Notes: generated by a model from the sequence alone, not told the origin. 64,000 nucleotides of DNA from Homalodisca vitripennis (GCF_021130785.1 NC_060214.1:104214001-104278000); one strand, 5' to 3'; positions 22,303-33,990 are shown, numbered from the stretch's first letter. Translations and numbers: made by a program.

Positions 22303-22470
22303 GGCGTTAGTAATTTTTGTTCCATAGTTGAGTTTGCCTTTATCACGACCAAGAAACAAAATGCATATACATATATACAGACAAAGCTCTGAGAAGTTTA
22401 CTTCTGTAAATATACAACTAAGATATGCTTCATAACATTCTATAAATGTAAAGCCAAATTTAAACAACTT
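22134..22470 (-). mobile_element. Helitron-like 3' end, decayed copy H1
   Basis: The minus strand ends TGCTCATGCAAGTGAAAACC, then CGTGCGAAGCCG, then CTAGTG. It parallels the end of the element at 23663-24159 (ATGCTCATACGCGGG, CGTGCGAAGCCG, CAGCTAGT). A (TA)n microsatellite (22263-22297) lies inside. A second, more diverged copy follows at 22490. CTAG-type 3' ends with a GC-rich penultimate stretch are typical of insect Helitrons/Helentrons. Confidence 0.45.
22263..22297. repeat. (TA)n microsatellite
   Basis: About 17 TA dinucleotides, then TGTGTG. The open frame across it encodes only IYIYIY and is meaningless. Confidence 0.95.
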
Positions 22471-22489
22471 TGTCTTTTATATATTCACT

Positions 22490-23010
22490 GTTTACACTTG
22501 CCCGTTGCTTTGTACGCAATGTAGTTGGTTTTGCACCTAGGAGCAATTCAAGCGCAAGTTAATATTTCCGATGCCAATGTTTAGTTTACCTTGTTGCCAT
22601 GATGAAGAAAATACGTAGCAGAGGGTATAATTTCTGTATTCATAATTTATTTTGTTTAGTATATTTTATTCCATAGTTGATTTCCCTTATTTTCTGAACA
22701 ATAAAATATATATCACAGAACAGACAAGGCTAACTCATAATTACAAACTAGGTTAAAATAAACAAATCATACCAGAGCGTTGTGACACGCGTAAGTTAGG
22801 AATCACAACCACAATGTTTTTGTCAACTTCACTAACTCTAAAACATGGTCTTAATAAAAAAACTTAATACAACACTAATTATTAAAACTGAGCTACAAAA
22901 TACAGGTCACAATATGTCTACATTTGCCAACCAAACCACCTATGATTTTTTTGTTTCATTGACGATGGCAAATGTCTTGAAAATTCAGATTCCATCACAA
23001 TCCTTCCATC
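22490..23010 (-). mobile_element. Helitron-like element, decayed copy H2
   Basis: The low-coordinate end (ACTTGCCCGTTGCTTTGTAC, GGAGCAATTCAAGC, CCGATGCCAATG) parallels the end of H1. A CCATAGTTGA block is also shared (22331 and 22672). The high-coordinate part (from about 22768, ATACCAGAGCGTTGTGACAC) recurs at 56938-57180. It stops at the poly-A run at 23014. No coding capacity, so a non-autonomous element. Confidence 0.45.
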
Positions 23011-23012
23011 CT

Positions 23013-23013
<1 letters not shown>

Positions 23014-23078
<65 letters not shown>
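23014..23078 (+). repeat. Homopolymer of 65 A
   Basis: An uninterrupted A tract follows CCATCCTC. It could be a retroposon poly-A tail or an expanded mononucleotide repeat. No target-site duplication was seen around it. The length in an assembly is unreliable. Confidence 0.97.
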
Positions 23079-23080
<2 letters not shown>

Positions 23081-23662
23081 TCTAACTGTTGAATATTTTA
23101 CGCAAAAAAACTAATAATTCACATTGTTTCACATTTCTTCATGACACCCTCATGTGAAATGTACCTGTCATCCAATTGAGTGGGAAGGGATATTTTATTA
23201 TACATATATCAGATTTTTATTGTTGTTACCCATGAATAAACTTTTAATGTTTTATAACTGACATGTTTAACATGTTTATTTTAAATATTAGTGCAAATAA
23301 TAGTTTTCCTTGAAACGTTGTCAATTCAATTCAATATTTCATTTATAACCTTTACTGCTAAATTGAACTTGTTTGTAAATTGATCCACCGATTACGATTA
23401 CATATAATATACTAAATGTAATATTTTTTACTTTTATTTTTGAAATAGTATGAAGGAATAAACTAGGGTTGAAAGTCAATGTTGTCAGTGCGCTTTATTG
23501 TTTGATTTTAGCGCACTCTAGCGATGAAATACCCTCTATATACTAAAGGATATTTCATTATTTAACCACTGATATAAATCCTGAAACGATTGAAATAAAT
23601 GATGGGAAAGGTATATCGAGAATTAATTCATCAGAAGGTTTCTAAATTTGCGTAAAACTCCA

Positions 23663-24159
23663 TCTTATATATATAAAAATCTTGAGTCACGATGTATGTT
23701 GCCAATAAACTCCAAAACGACTGAACCAATTTCAATCAAATTTCACATGTATCCGTAATTTAGTCTAACTTAGAAGAAGGATAGTTATTATCTGAATTAT
23801 TCGCTTATGTCGTGAATATAAACGAATAAAATGAAGAAAAGTTTTCAAAGCGCCTGCACATTATAACCTGCAATTACGAGATAGATACGTATATTAAACA
23901 GTGAAACACTATTTGAAGGCGCTAAGTTATGATGTATAATTGTCTAAACTAAATTTTTGGTTGAACTTAAAGGTTGAGTGGTAGACCACTTTGTAAAAAA
24001 TACATTATGCATGTACAATACATTTTTGACATATTTTCTTGATCGTGACATCAAGGTAAAATCTACATCGGGGTTGGAAATATAATTTACTTCAACCAGA
24101 AATGCTCATACGCGGGCAAAACTTACGAAAAGCGTGCGAAGCCGCGGGAAACAGCTAGT
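23663..24159 (+). mobile_element. Non-autonomous Helitron/Helentron-like element
   Basis: It starts TCTTATATATATAAAAAT, a common 5' start of insect Helitron-like elements. It includes CCAAAACGACTGAACCAATT near the 5' end and finishes GCGTGCGAAGCCGCGGGAAA then CAGCTAGT. The length is about 0.5 kb with no open frame, so it would need a Rep-helicase supplied elsewhere. H1 and H2 carry related ends on the opposite strand. No check of an A/T host target was possible beyond noting an AT-rich surround. Confidence 0.6.
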
Positions 24160-24164
24160 TTATA

Positions 24165-25985
24165 CATATACAAGAATGTATTTTGCAATGTTTCATCTTC
24201 GTGTATGTCTGTCTATCTGTCCAAAGGATGGCTTGTGTATGAAATGAAATGCAAATTACAAATTTTGTTTCAAATTCCAACTAAACCTGTTACCTTGTCC
24301 ACTACAAACAAACGAAGTAATACACGATCACCAGATTCACATTACTTCTTGGTTTTGAAAACAAACGATATTCTCAAATTTTGATGACTCCATTATAAGT
24401 ATCAATTCGATATGTATTTTTCACTTGTCATAGGAGACATCATTACTTTAAATCGTTATAACTGACCAAGTCTCAATGGGGTCATACGTTTGTCGAAAGT
24501 CTTTTTGGAGTAACTATAAAATAGCTAAGGATATTCAGAGAAAGATTTTAAAATATATCATTATAGTTTCACCGACTGAACAGATCTAAATGTAGTTAGA
24601 AGATTGCTACTCAAGGTATGCTACAAAATTTTGAATGCGCCACCACGTACCGTACTTTAAAAAATTTCAATAAGTTAAAAATTACTTTTAATTTATAATA
24701 TGTAATATTAAATGTAAATACATTAACGTTATTAGATATATTAGTTATATATTCAGTTATGAATAAAGTCATTTACAATGGTAAAACTAAATGCCGACAG
24801 TTCGGGTTTATATGCAAGATACGAGAATACACGAAACTTTAAACAATTCACGTCCGAATATAAACGTAAGATGAGCTTCCCCTTGACAGTTTAATACGAT
24901 ATGATGTTTCACTGTTTTGAATGCAGGGGAGCTTTCACATTCTGAAGTTTATGAGTACTGCAGAAATGTCGTAAATATCTGTGCTATATTGGATAAGTTT
25001 CATAGTTCCTTGAACGTAACACAGAACTCAATTTTTAAAACGAAATACAATAGGAGCTTAACTCTTAGGATATATAAACTCTCTTCTACGTCATCTAAAT
25101 ATCCCTTTTTCACTTATTCGTTATAATTATGGATTTATTAATTGTAATAACATTGATGGAATAAAGTTGATTTACTATTAAGTATTTTTGAATAGAAGTA
25201 GTAAAGTATGTATAATCAGGCATAATACCTAGTTTTACCAGGTAGAATTACACAAAAAAGCCTAAGTTAAGACATTTGTAGCTGTAGTAGTTCCACAGCA
25301 GATAACCCTTCTAATACTATAAATTGAAGCACCGGATAAATGAGCGTGCGAACACTTTCAGAATGCAGAACTATGGCGCATCCATCCCACAATGAATTGG
25401 ACTATTGTCTCTCTCACTCGCTTCATTGATAGGGTAACAATTGATAAGTTGTTACCTGTATTAAGCTCGGTTCACTATAGTCTGCTTTCCAATTGAAGCC
25501 TTATGAATGTACAATAAAGAAATGGGGATGGGGGATTGATCTCGTTTCTATCACTGTGACTGGATATGATACCTCATTAACTATTAAACGAGTGGCAGGT
25601 TTAAACCGAAAAATGAAAAGGAGACCGAAAATACCTATTCGGAAGTGGTGCAGCCTTCCCGTCGAACTTAAAAACTAATTAAACAAATCCCCAGGACCTG
25701 AGCAGAGCTCGCCAATATGCATTATTTATCTTCTGTGTATTTCATAAACTTAAAGCTACTATTTTAAAAGCGAAGTATTGGTAGAAGAGTTAGTCCTAAA
25801 CATTCACTTTATTCACCCTTTTCATCCAAGACCTTCCCTTCTTTGACTATGTGTTTCTAATCTGGTCTTCACTATGAAATGAAACCTCTATGTCAAGTTT
25901 TGTAAAAAGCTAATGATATATACAGGAACTACTAAAACCATTTAGTTTGGCTACTGCCTTAACAATTAGGGGATAGATCATTGTG
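24165..25985. other. Non-coding, no recognised feature
   Basis: Short open frames at 24917-25126 and 25493-25678 have no known domain. The second has a lysine-rich segment (RKMKRRPKIPIRKW) but nothing that names it. Confidence 0.45.
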
Positions 25986-25989
25986 CCTC

Positions 25990-26790
25990 AACTAGAGACC
26001 TTGAACTTGTTCTTGATTGATCTTTTGGCTAGTCTTCATGTTAATGAAATATCCAGAATAGATTCGGACTTCTAGGTTTGGCCTCATCTCTTGAGCAATT
26101 GTTCCCCTCTACTAGTTCCTAGTCCTGCAACTTCTTGATTATGTATTAGAAAAGTAGTCACCGCACCAAGTTGACCTTAATAATAGACTTCGATCCGTTC
26201 AGGGGACATTTGTCCGGTTCTTCGGTCTAAAAGAGGCAGCCAGAAATCCTGAAGGCCTTCCTCTGGTCAACACGATTAACTACGGAGTCCATCCCAGTGG
26301 AGGTTAAAATAAAGTTTATCTCTATAGTGAACCCACCCCCTCTGTTGCAGAGCTAATAAGATTACGTGTCCTCTTTCCCTCTAGATTTCACCACTTAATT
26401 CCATTGGTCATCATAACTGCCTTTATCTCCAGTTCAGCTCCATCCCAAGAATTCTTCGAATGGGCAACGACGTCAGTAGCGTTATAGACTTCTTCTTTGT
26501 TATGGACTTGGTGTTGTGAGGAATGCCGCCTGACATCAAGATTATAGGCCTTTTAACGTGACTCTGATTAATCAGTCCTCCAAAATATCGGACTCGTCTG
26601 CTACAACACTTTTGACTTCATTATAAGAATTATTTTTTCTGTAGTAGACGGGTAGTATATATTAGAGTATAGTATAGTAGGGATTTTGTCTGTAATTATA
26701 TTCTTTTATCTCATTTATGCTAATATTTTTTTAATTTTAATAGTGGTTTATTGTTGGTTTCTTTTGAATATTTAATTTAATTGTTATTAC
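25990..26790 (+). mobile_element. LINE (jockey/R1-like) RT tail, decayed
   Basis: With several frame jumps the plus strand reads LELVLD, then LHVNEIS (the LDSKLSF..H..EI motif). It goes on VLEK-stop-SPHQVDLNNRLRSVQ, TFVRFFGLKEAARNPEGLPL, PPPLLQ, RFHHLIPLVIITAF and IPRILRMGNDVSSVIDFFFV before a stop near 26518. This follows the typical order SP..VDLN.LRSVQ...FVRF...CPPLL...FR.P...H...RTNYG...P..R..R..ND...IDFF. Several stops make it a dead copy. About 270 bp of AT-rich 3' UTR-like sequence follows, to the fold-back element. Confidence 0.75.
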
Positions 26791-26811
26791 ATACAGGGTG
26801 AGTACATACAG

Positions 26812-27607
26812 TATATACAGAGTGAGTTAAAAGCACACTAAATTTAGTTTTTTATGAATAAAGATGGAGAGATGGAACTCAGGTCACATTTATAGGAAAT
26901 AGAAGTGAACTTTTTAATCACTGTTACAACTTTTTCCATTTCCTCAAAATAGAATTTGGGAGGAGGGCGGTACAGAATTTATAAATGTTTACAAATTCTC
27001 CATTAAGTGAAAATCTCGCGTGAATCGATACAGCGTGCCGTTTCAAGTTTCTACAATAGGCTTGGACGTTGTCAAACTGTTCTGGGACAGCAGTTTGAAC
27101 ATCTGATATAAAGTACACAGGTTAGTGGGTTTTAGCCTTTAATTGCTTAACGTAATTGTAATTACTGGTACTGTAACTTTACATTTAAGAATTTTAAACT
27201 GCCCACAAAAAACCCATTTTGGGGAAATGGTTCGCTTGTTTCTTAGAGGCCGTCCTGAGTAAATTTTTCTATCTTTTCACATTAAAGGTTTGAGAAGGAT
27301 CAATCCATCCATTTAACTTAATTACTTCCAGTGAGGTGCCATTTTGTGCTGACTTGAGATAGAAAGCTCTATTTTCCAATGTTCTTCTTTGAGCAAGACC
27401 TTTCCAATGGGGTGTGTCACCTAATGTGTCTTTACATTTAGAGAATGATGAGCCACCCCTCCAAAAGCTCATTTTGGGAAATGGGAAAAGCTGGGACTAA
27501 AATATTCACTTCTCTTTTCCAGAAAGATGTCTCGAGTTCTATCCCTCTAACTTTATCCATCAGAAACTAAACAGATATTATCCATACTTTAAACTCACGC
27601 TGTATAT
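26812..27607. mobile_element. Fold-back element with ~190-bp inverted arms
   Basis: The left end reads TATATACAGAGTGAGTTAAA. The right end, reverse-complemented, reads ATATACAGCGTGAGTTTAAA. Beyond the tips the arms keep matching in order: TTTAGTTT, GGATAGAACTC-type, AGAAGTGAA, TTTTCCCATTTCC-type, GGAGG, then TAAATGT and CATTA. This gives arms of roughly 26812-27010 and 27418-27607. The whole is about 795 bp with no transposase. It sits right after a LINE tail. It fits a long-TIR MITE or fold-back transposon. A second partial tip (ACAGGGTGAGT) lies at 26792-26802. Confidence 0.7.
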
Positions 27608-27609
27608 CT

Positions 27610-28820
27610 ACTAAGCTGGGTCATTAAATGTTGATATTTAATTTGTTTTTGACTCTAGCCATTTTTGTTGTTTTCATTATAAAGGTATATGCAAAGGAAT
27701 GTGTATAAATAAATATGGAATAGGATTTATATTTTTGTTAACAATTATAATTAATCATGTAATGAATTAAAGGTAATTCAATTTGATGTACTACACTCTC
27801 CGTTTTTGGTTTTCAACAATTGGTGAAATATATCTGTGTAATATAAATTTCGTAGTTGTATTTTGCAACGTAGATTCATATACTGGAAATAAGTAATCAG
27901 TATTAATAATGCAAGTTAAGATTAAATCTTGTGGAAGATTGCAAAGTTTCCATGGTTTGTAATGTCGCGAGTTTTAAATTAAAACTGTTTTTTTCTTCAA
28001 TCAATAATACAGTTATTGCTTTCGTGCCCTACTTGACTAATGAGGTTTGTTCTGATGAAAAGTTAGATATTAGCATACAAATTACTTTAAGACTACGTAG
28101 TTTTATGAAATAAACCTATTCGGAATATGCATTTTAAAATTGTATTGAGAGAGTTATGGATTGATGAAACCACAGTTTACAAATCTAAAGTAACATTTTT
28201 ACAACATGTAAACAATAATCTGTATGATAACTGTATAATAAATAAACTTTATATAACAAAATATCCATTACTGCGTGTGATAATCATATCGTCTTTATAT
28301 ATAAATCCAACAACGAAACAAAAATGTGTATTGGGTGAGTAACTTAATTAAACATTCCACTAAATTATCAAGACCTCGATGAAGTGTGATGAGAAAACTA
28401 GTTTGATCAATATCACGATCAGTTTAAGTAGGCCTACTACGTGTTTTCTCTGTCAACGTTTCACAGTTGACAATAAACTATTAAATTCTCTGTTTGTGTT
28501 TTAATAATGTCTGATGACGTCTTTGTGTGATTTTTATGGTGGTAATTTTTCTTATGAATACTTAACTGTCCCTATATACCTTTAAAGTAGAAGTGTGAGA
28601 AGTATTCATGTTAGAAAGCCACGACCTATCGATCGAGAAGTAGTAAATGGCTGAATTTTCGCAATGTACATAAAATGCCGGGAAGAAAAAATTTGTGTAA
28701 TTTACACCTATGATATGGAAATAAATTTGGATTTTAATTCTCATCAGTGTTTTTTTATTTTTAATGAAAATTTTGATTTCAGCTCCTTATATACTATTTC
28801 TGAAGAAAATAAGTAGGTGC
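27610..28820. other. Non-coding, AT-rich
   Basis: Short open frames at 27931-28113 and 28127-28342 have no recognisable motif. Nothing else seen. Confidence 0.45.
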
Positions 28821-29300
28821 ATTTCGTTGGTATTCTGAAAATAGTGGTAAGCATTTGAAGTAAAACTTAGAGGCATTTTATATTTAGGAAAAAATTAATA
28901 TAAGACAGATAATTTCCTCATGATTTCAATAAAAACTATCAACAAGTTAAAAATAAAAAATATTTTAATAACCAAGTAGGACTAGTGACACTTCCAGAGG
29001 ATTAGGCACGAGGTTCTATCAGTTATCACTTCGTAAAATCTCGACACCTTGGTAAAAATTACTAGTATTCTCTATACATTTCGTTGGTATTCTGAAAAGA
29101 GTGGTAAGCATTTGAAGTAAAAATTAGAGGCATTTTATATTTAGGAAAAAATTAATATAAGACAGATAATTTCCTCATGATTTAAATAAAAACTTTCTAC
29201 AAGTTAAAAATAAAATATATTTAAATAACCAAGTAGGACTAGTGACACTTCCAGAGGATTAGGCACGAGGTTCTATCAGTTATAAGTCACTTCGTAAAAT
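28821..29300. repeat. Tandem duplication, two copies, 257-bp offset
   Basis: ATTTCGTTGGTATTCTGAAA begins copies at 28821 and 29078. Both run about 220 bp through ACTAGTGACACTTCCAGAGG and TTAGGCACGAGGTTCTATCA to CACTTCGTAAAAT (29039 and 29300). Differences are few, so the duplication is fairly recent. It is non-coding. Confidence 0.92.
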
Positions 29301-29720
29301 AAATAATTATTTAAAAACACATTTGAATTAAAAGAGAAGATTCTGAAAATATACAAGGTATCCATGAGGCAGGACCTCAGATATCACTGAGATTGCATGT
29401 TAAACCTCTAGTCACTAGTTATGTTACAAGTTGAAATATTGAAAGCTTCAACAAAATTTTTACAAATGTATTTATTTAGAAATATTTTCGGTTAGTGAAC
29501 CAAACGTTTGCTGAAGGTCAGCAAAATCCATGTTGCGAAATGCACTATCATCAAACAATATTTCTTCCCCAGAGTTAAGTCTCATAAAAAAATTTCAAGG
29601 CCATTCTTATTCATTCTCGAGATGTTGTAAGATAAAGATGCTGAATATGACTTGGTGTATGAAAATGTTTAAATATTAAACTCATATGTAGAATTTTTGG
29701 AGCATTGGAAAAAAGGTATA

Positions 29721-29932
29721 TCGTACTATCACTGGTATAAACAAATTCAACATTTTCCAATATATAATTTTTATTTTGTGCAAGGCCTTTCTGAATCAAA
29801 TATTCCATCATGAGGCACTTCACAAATCTGTGAAGTGCTTGATGGTGGAATCTTTGATTCAGAAAGGCCTTGCACAAAATAAAAATTATATATTGGAAAA
29901 TTTTGAATTTGTTTATAATAGTGATAGTACGA
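29721..29932. repeat. Near-perfect 212-bp palindrome
   Basis: The left arm (29721-29825, starts TCGTACTATCACT) and right arm (29829-29932, ends AGTGATAGTACGA) are reverse complements. By eye there are about seven mismatches over some 104 bases. The centre is CTTCAC-AAATCT-GTGAAG. Homology stops at both tips together. It could be a MITE that lost its spacer, an inverted duplication, or the source of a hairpin RNA. The minus-strand open frame across it (29611-29955) is incidental. Confidence 0.95.
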
Positions 29933-30306
29933 TTAAACTCATAGTTCTTTAACATAACTTATCTGCAAACAGAAAAGAAATTAATAATAATAATTATATT
30001 TTTGAGTAATCGTTAAATTTACAAAAAGCAATATTTATTAATATATGACTTAATAAAGCTATATTATTTTAATTAGATTTACATTTCAATAACTATTTAC
30101 CAATTATAATATTTTATATGATACGTTTATGTCATAATATTTTTATGAGAAAACTTACTTATGATTTTAATTCCAAATAACTGTCACATGACATTTTACA
30201 TTTATTTATTATGTATAAGTGGCAGTGAAGTGATTTATTTTTCGATACAGAATTGTAGTTTGCATAGGATTTTATCACAAATCTTATATCACAAAAATTT
30301 TTCTGA

Positions 30307-30464
30307 TAGTAAATAAGTGATTTAGAGCAGATTTACTGCGACAAAACATGGCCAACATTGAGACCTTCCGTTTACTCACTTTTGTATTGTTGGTTATTCG
30401 CTGAGGACATAATTGTGGGCTATGTCTTGTCACCGTAAATCTGCTCCAAATCACTTATTTATTA
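30307..30464. mobile_element. 158-bp MITE with 47-bp inverted repeats
   Basis: The left arm (30307-30353) reads TAGTAAATAAGTGATTTAGA then GCAGATTTACTG. The right arm (30418-30464), reverse-complemented, reads TAATAAATAAGTGATTTGGA then GCAGATTTACGG. The 64-bp spacer has no coding capacity. The arms begin with TA. I could not assign the transposase family. Confidence 0.8.
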
Positions 30465-30474
30465 TTTCATTTAA

Positions 30475-30612
30475 AAATGTTGGTGTCATTCATTACTACT
30501 ACTACTATATAATACATAGTTCTGATATTATATAGTAAAAACTATTTAATGACTATGTTCTATGCATGTGTATGTCTTTGAACAATAAACATTTTGATTT
30601 GATTTGATTAAA
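30475..30612 (+). mobile_element. LINE 3' end with TTTGA-type tail
   Basis: The run GTATGTCTTTGAACAATAAA followed by CATTTTGATTTGATTTGATT is the usual 3' terminus of a CR1/L2- or jockey-like LINE, with a short tandem tail. No RT reading frame is left upstream because the MITE lies there. Only the last ~130 bp remains. Confidence 0.55.
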
Positions 30613-31099
30613 TTCTTAAGAAAATATTCTTGTGTTTCAAAGTCCTAATGGCCACTATTTTGAAAATGCTAAAAATAATTTCATGATATTTTTTAGTAAC
30701 TGAGCTTGCTATCGTAAACATTTTAGCCAAGTTTTGTATATTATAATGCATTATTGTTGAAGCCATTACATTTTTATAAAAAAAAACCTACAGACAGACA
30801 GATGGGAAACTAAGTATCGGAGACCCATGTTCATACAGTGAAATATGTCCTGCTTAACCTGAACAATAACTAATATACCTTTGTCCAGAGATATACGAGA
30901 TACCTTGTATGTATATAAAAACCTTTGTTTGGGTCCGATTACAATATTGCCTAAAAGTAAATGCTTGAAGTTTGAAATTAAATTATGAAAAATATTATAA
31001 TTTTTTTGTATTTAGGAAAGTACGTCAAAGGGATAGGAATTGAACATGATTTTTTCTATTTAAAAATAGGTTGCCCAGCTTTAAGACTTTTTACTGTCT

Positions 31100-31260
31100 T
31101 GTTCCTTAAAAGGGACTCAGCTGTGATCACACTAGCGAGTGCGCGTGTGCAAGAGCGCGCGCAAGTCAGTCCCAACTTACATCGCATTCCTATCAAGCGC
31201 CAGTAGTGACGCGTTTCATGTCGGACTCACAGTGCCGCTCTTGTGGCCAAATCACTTGGC
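31100..31260 (+). promoter_or_regulatory. CpG-rich spot, candidate promoter and first exon
   Basis: This ~150-bp stretch is the most CpG-rich in the window (GTGCGCGTGTGCAAGAGCGC). It holds a perfect insect initiator TCAGTC at 31166-31171. Downstream, an ATG at 31218 opens MSDSQCRSCGQITW and meets a strong donor GTAAGTAT at 31261. The 43 coding bases leave one base over. The CxxC pair in CRSCG hints at a zinc-binding start, but I cannot name the protein. It could be a first exon of an unrelated gene, an internal promoter of the dystrophin locus, or chance. An exon-like stretch at 45849 is in compatible phase. Confidence 0.35.
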
Positions 31261-33820
31261 GTAAGTATCACTTACCTGGGATTAATCCTAGTATTACTGA
31301 AAGGATGTTCTAGTTTAAATTAATGTTTCAGGTTATTGGATTATTGCTTTGTTGCTAGTTACAGTATGATTTATATAGTCTGTCAAAATAATGTTAAAAA
31401 AATCTTATTAAACATAAGAACTACGCAACTGAAACTTCAGTAGTTTCTCCACAATCAATAGCAAATATTATGAAGGTATGCGTTAATGGTTAAGGATCAG
31501 TCCCTGTAATCGTACTCTGATTCTCTGACAAACGTTAAATATTTAAGTTTCTAAACCTTAAGCGGTATAAAGTTTTTATCATTCCAAGGACACTTGTTGT
31601 TAATTAAAAAAACTACTAGCTTTGATGAACGCTTATTATATTTCATTACATTTTTCAAAGTATATTTTAAATCTTGTATTAGTCTACCAGTATTAGAACC
31701 CAAATCACTAGACTATAATTAAGATTTTTAATAAGGTTGTACGTATGCTATACAAAATATCGACACTTACTTAGGACTCTAATATTATTACTAAATGATA
31801 TATACATCGTAATGAAATAAACTGAGTATACATAAAAATTGTTTCGCTGTAGCCAGTGTTATCATGGTATATTAAATCCGGTGTTTATTATCAGCTCAGT
31901 CTTATTCCGGTATAGATTTACATCGATAGTTAAGAGTCTTCTTCTGACATATTTTTATTCATTGGTCTAATTTTAAGCGAAGTATTTCTCCTCTTATCTT
32001 TGTCCACAATTGAATCTAGACAAAAGAATTGATCTAAATCATTTAAATTTTATATAATTATTTGTATATCACTAATATAACACCAGACATCTTTTGTCTG
32101 TCGATTTTAATAGGCGTGAATATCAAAATTTGTGATATAGCTAAACGTTAGCTCAGTCTAATTTTCGCAGAGAACGGTTTGATCTTTGGAATTAAAATCG
32201 TTAAATAACTTTATTTCTACATAGGAAAAATCGGAAACGATAATGAAGCATGACGTGGCCGAGAATAATAATTCAGTCTGTAAATTAGGGAAATACCTGG
32301 AGAATACAAGGACTTATAGAAACTTCACATGAAAATTAATTTATACATTGACGTTAATGAGTTCATTTGTGGTTTACGTTCCTACAAGGAATTTGGCTGA
32401 TCTTTATGAAAATCTATGACACGGAAGATATCTTACGATGTTTAAGCTGCACATTAACAATTTTTAATATCTTACTATCACTAGGGGTCGGGGAAATTCT
32501 CTCTGTATTCTGTTCGATTTCTGTCCGTTCCCGCTTTAAATCACGGTTAAAATCATGTATTACACAAACCTAGTGTGATGACAGTTAAATCATGTTACGT
32601 AATTAGTGATTTATATAAAAACTAAAAGTATTTAACATATACATACCTTCATTTGTATTCTATACAAACAAACAAAGTATAACATCGTTTTTTACATTTA
32701 GGAAGATATTGCCAATTATTTCTTGTTTCACTATTAGTGATTTATATAGACAGTTAAAATCCTCATCTCGGCGCATTTTAATTGGTATTGTTTTTTAATA
32801 CCTCAAGGTTTTAATATTTGTACATTAAATTGTTGTAATGTTTGAGGTATTGTTCAATGCAAGAATAAAAGTAGGAATAATGTTGAATATATTTTTAACG
32901 TATTGAAAGATCTTATACGAATAAAACTTTCTTTGCTGGCCTTACAATATGTCTGTTTGTAAAAAATAATTATTTACTCATTACTCCTAAATTTTTTTAG
33001 GTGATTAATGTCGTTTTATTAAAAACATTTCCATCAGCAAATTTTGAACAGCTGCAGCTCTCATCTGTGAAGGTCATTACTAATATATTTTAATTTTACT
33101 TAAATTGGAATCTTTAACTGGATTTCTTAATACATATAAAAAGATATATTAATAGCTTTTTTGAATAATACAAACATATTGCCAAGGGTGACGTTTGGAG
33201 TCCTGTAGCTACTATAATTATAGAATGTAATAAATCTCTGAGAATTACACTGATGTATCTGTGTGATTTTTGCAATGAGCACATAACACTGTTTAATTTT
33301 TAACAAATAACGATTGTAAATTTATCTATTGATGTATACTTACATTCACAAATTCTCGGCCTCATTTTCGGCCTCATAGGTGGATTGTTAAAAAGGGAAA
33401 AGTTATATAACTAAATTATGACTGTATAATTATAAAGTGTGTAAATCAAAACTTATCATAACAAATCTCTATTCGATAACTTGCATATCCAGTACTGTCT
33501 AGAACATATACATTTGGATGTAAATATGTCTTATGTTGGTAGTGAATACTGAACCCCACACAAATTCACCATATTTGCAACTCAAAAAACGAAAAACAAT
33601 GTTCTTCGGTAGTTTCACCAACCTAAATAATTATCACCGATACAAATACAATACATGCTATTTGGCCATTATCTTTATTAATACAGCATAATACATCATG
33701 TATTAATGATATATACGATAATTATCTGTAGGGAAAGGCGTTTTCAATTTGATACGTTAAAGACATCTAATATAAATTTAACTCTGTAGATGTTATATAA
33801 GATTATAATAATATTAATCC
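31261..33820. other. Non-coding, AT-rich
   Basis: It starts with the GTAAGTAT donor. There is no recognised gene or repeat. TCGGCCTCAT occurs twice within 16 bp near 33357-33377. Confidence 0.45.
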
Positions 33821-33825
33821 AAATG

Positions 33826-33990
33826 TCACACGCTACTGGAATTTAAACTTTCGAGCATTCAGGACCTACGCTTTGATGATTCTCGCATCATCTCAGGTGG
33901 AAAGCATGAAGATGAAAATCTGCAGAGTTCTTTGAAGCGTTTCATCCTCCCAAACTCCGTACAAGAGAAAGGCAAAGTGACTCTGTACGC
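33826..33990 (+). repeat. Dispersed repeat family R1, copy 2
   Basis: CTACTGGAATTTAAAC, TTTGATGATTCTCGCATC, TCAGGTGGAAAGCATGAAG, GAAAATCTGCAGAGTTCTTT and GAAGCGTTTCATCCTCC follow the order of the copy at 18938-19130, with clear divergence. There is no coding frame. Confidence 0.75.

Noticed and set aside
22845..23114. Protein with a long poly-lysine run
   Set aside because: It is the 65-nt A tract read as AAA codons.
29611..29955. 114-codon minus-strand frame as a gene
   Set aside because: It spans the 212-bp palindrome, so half of it is the reverse complement of the other half. No protein feature supports it.
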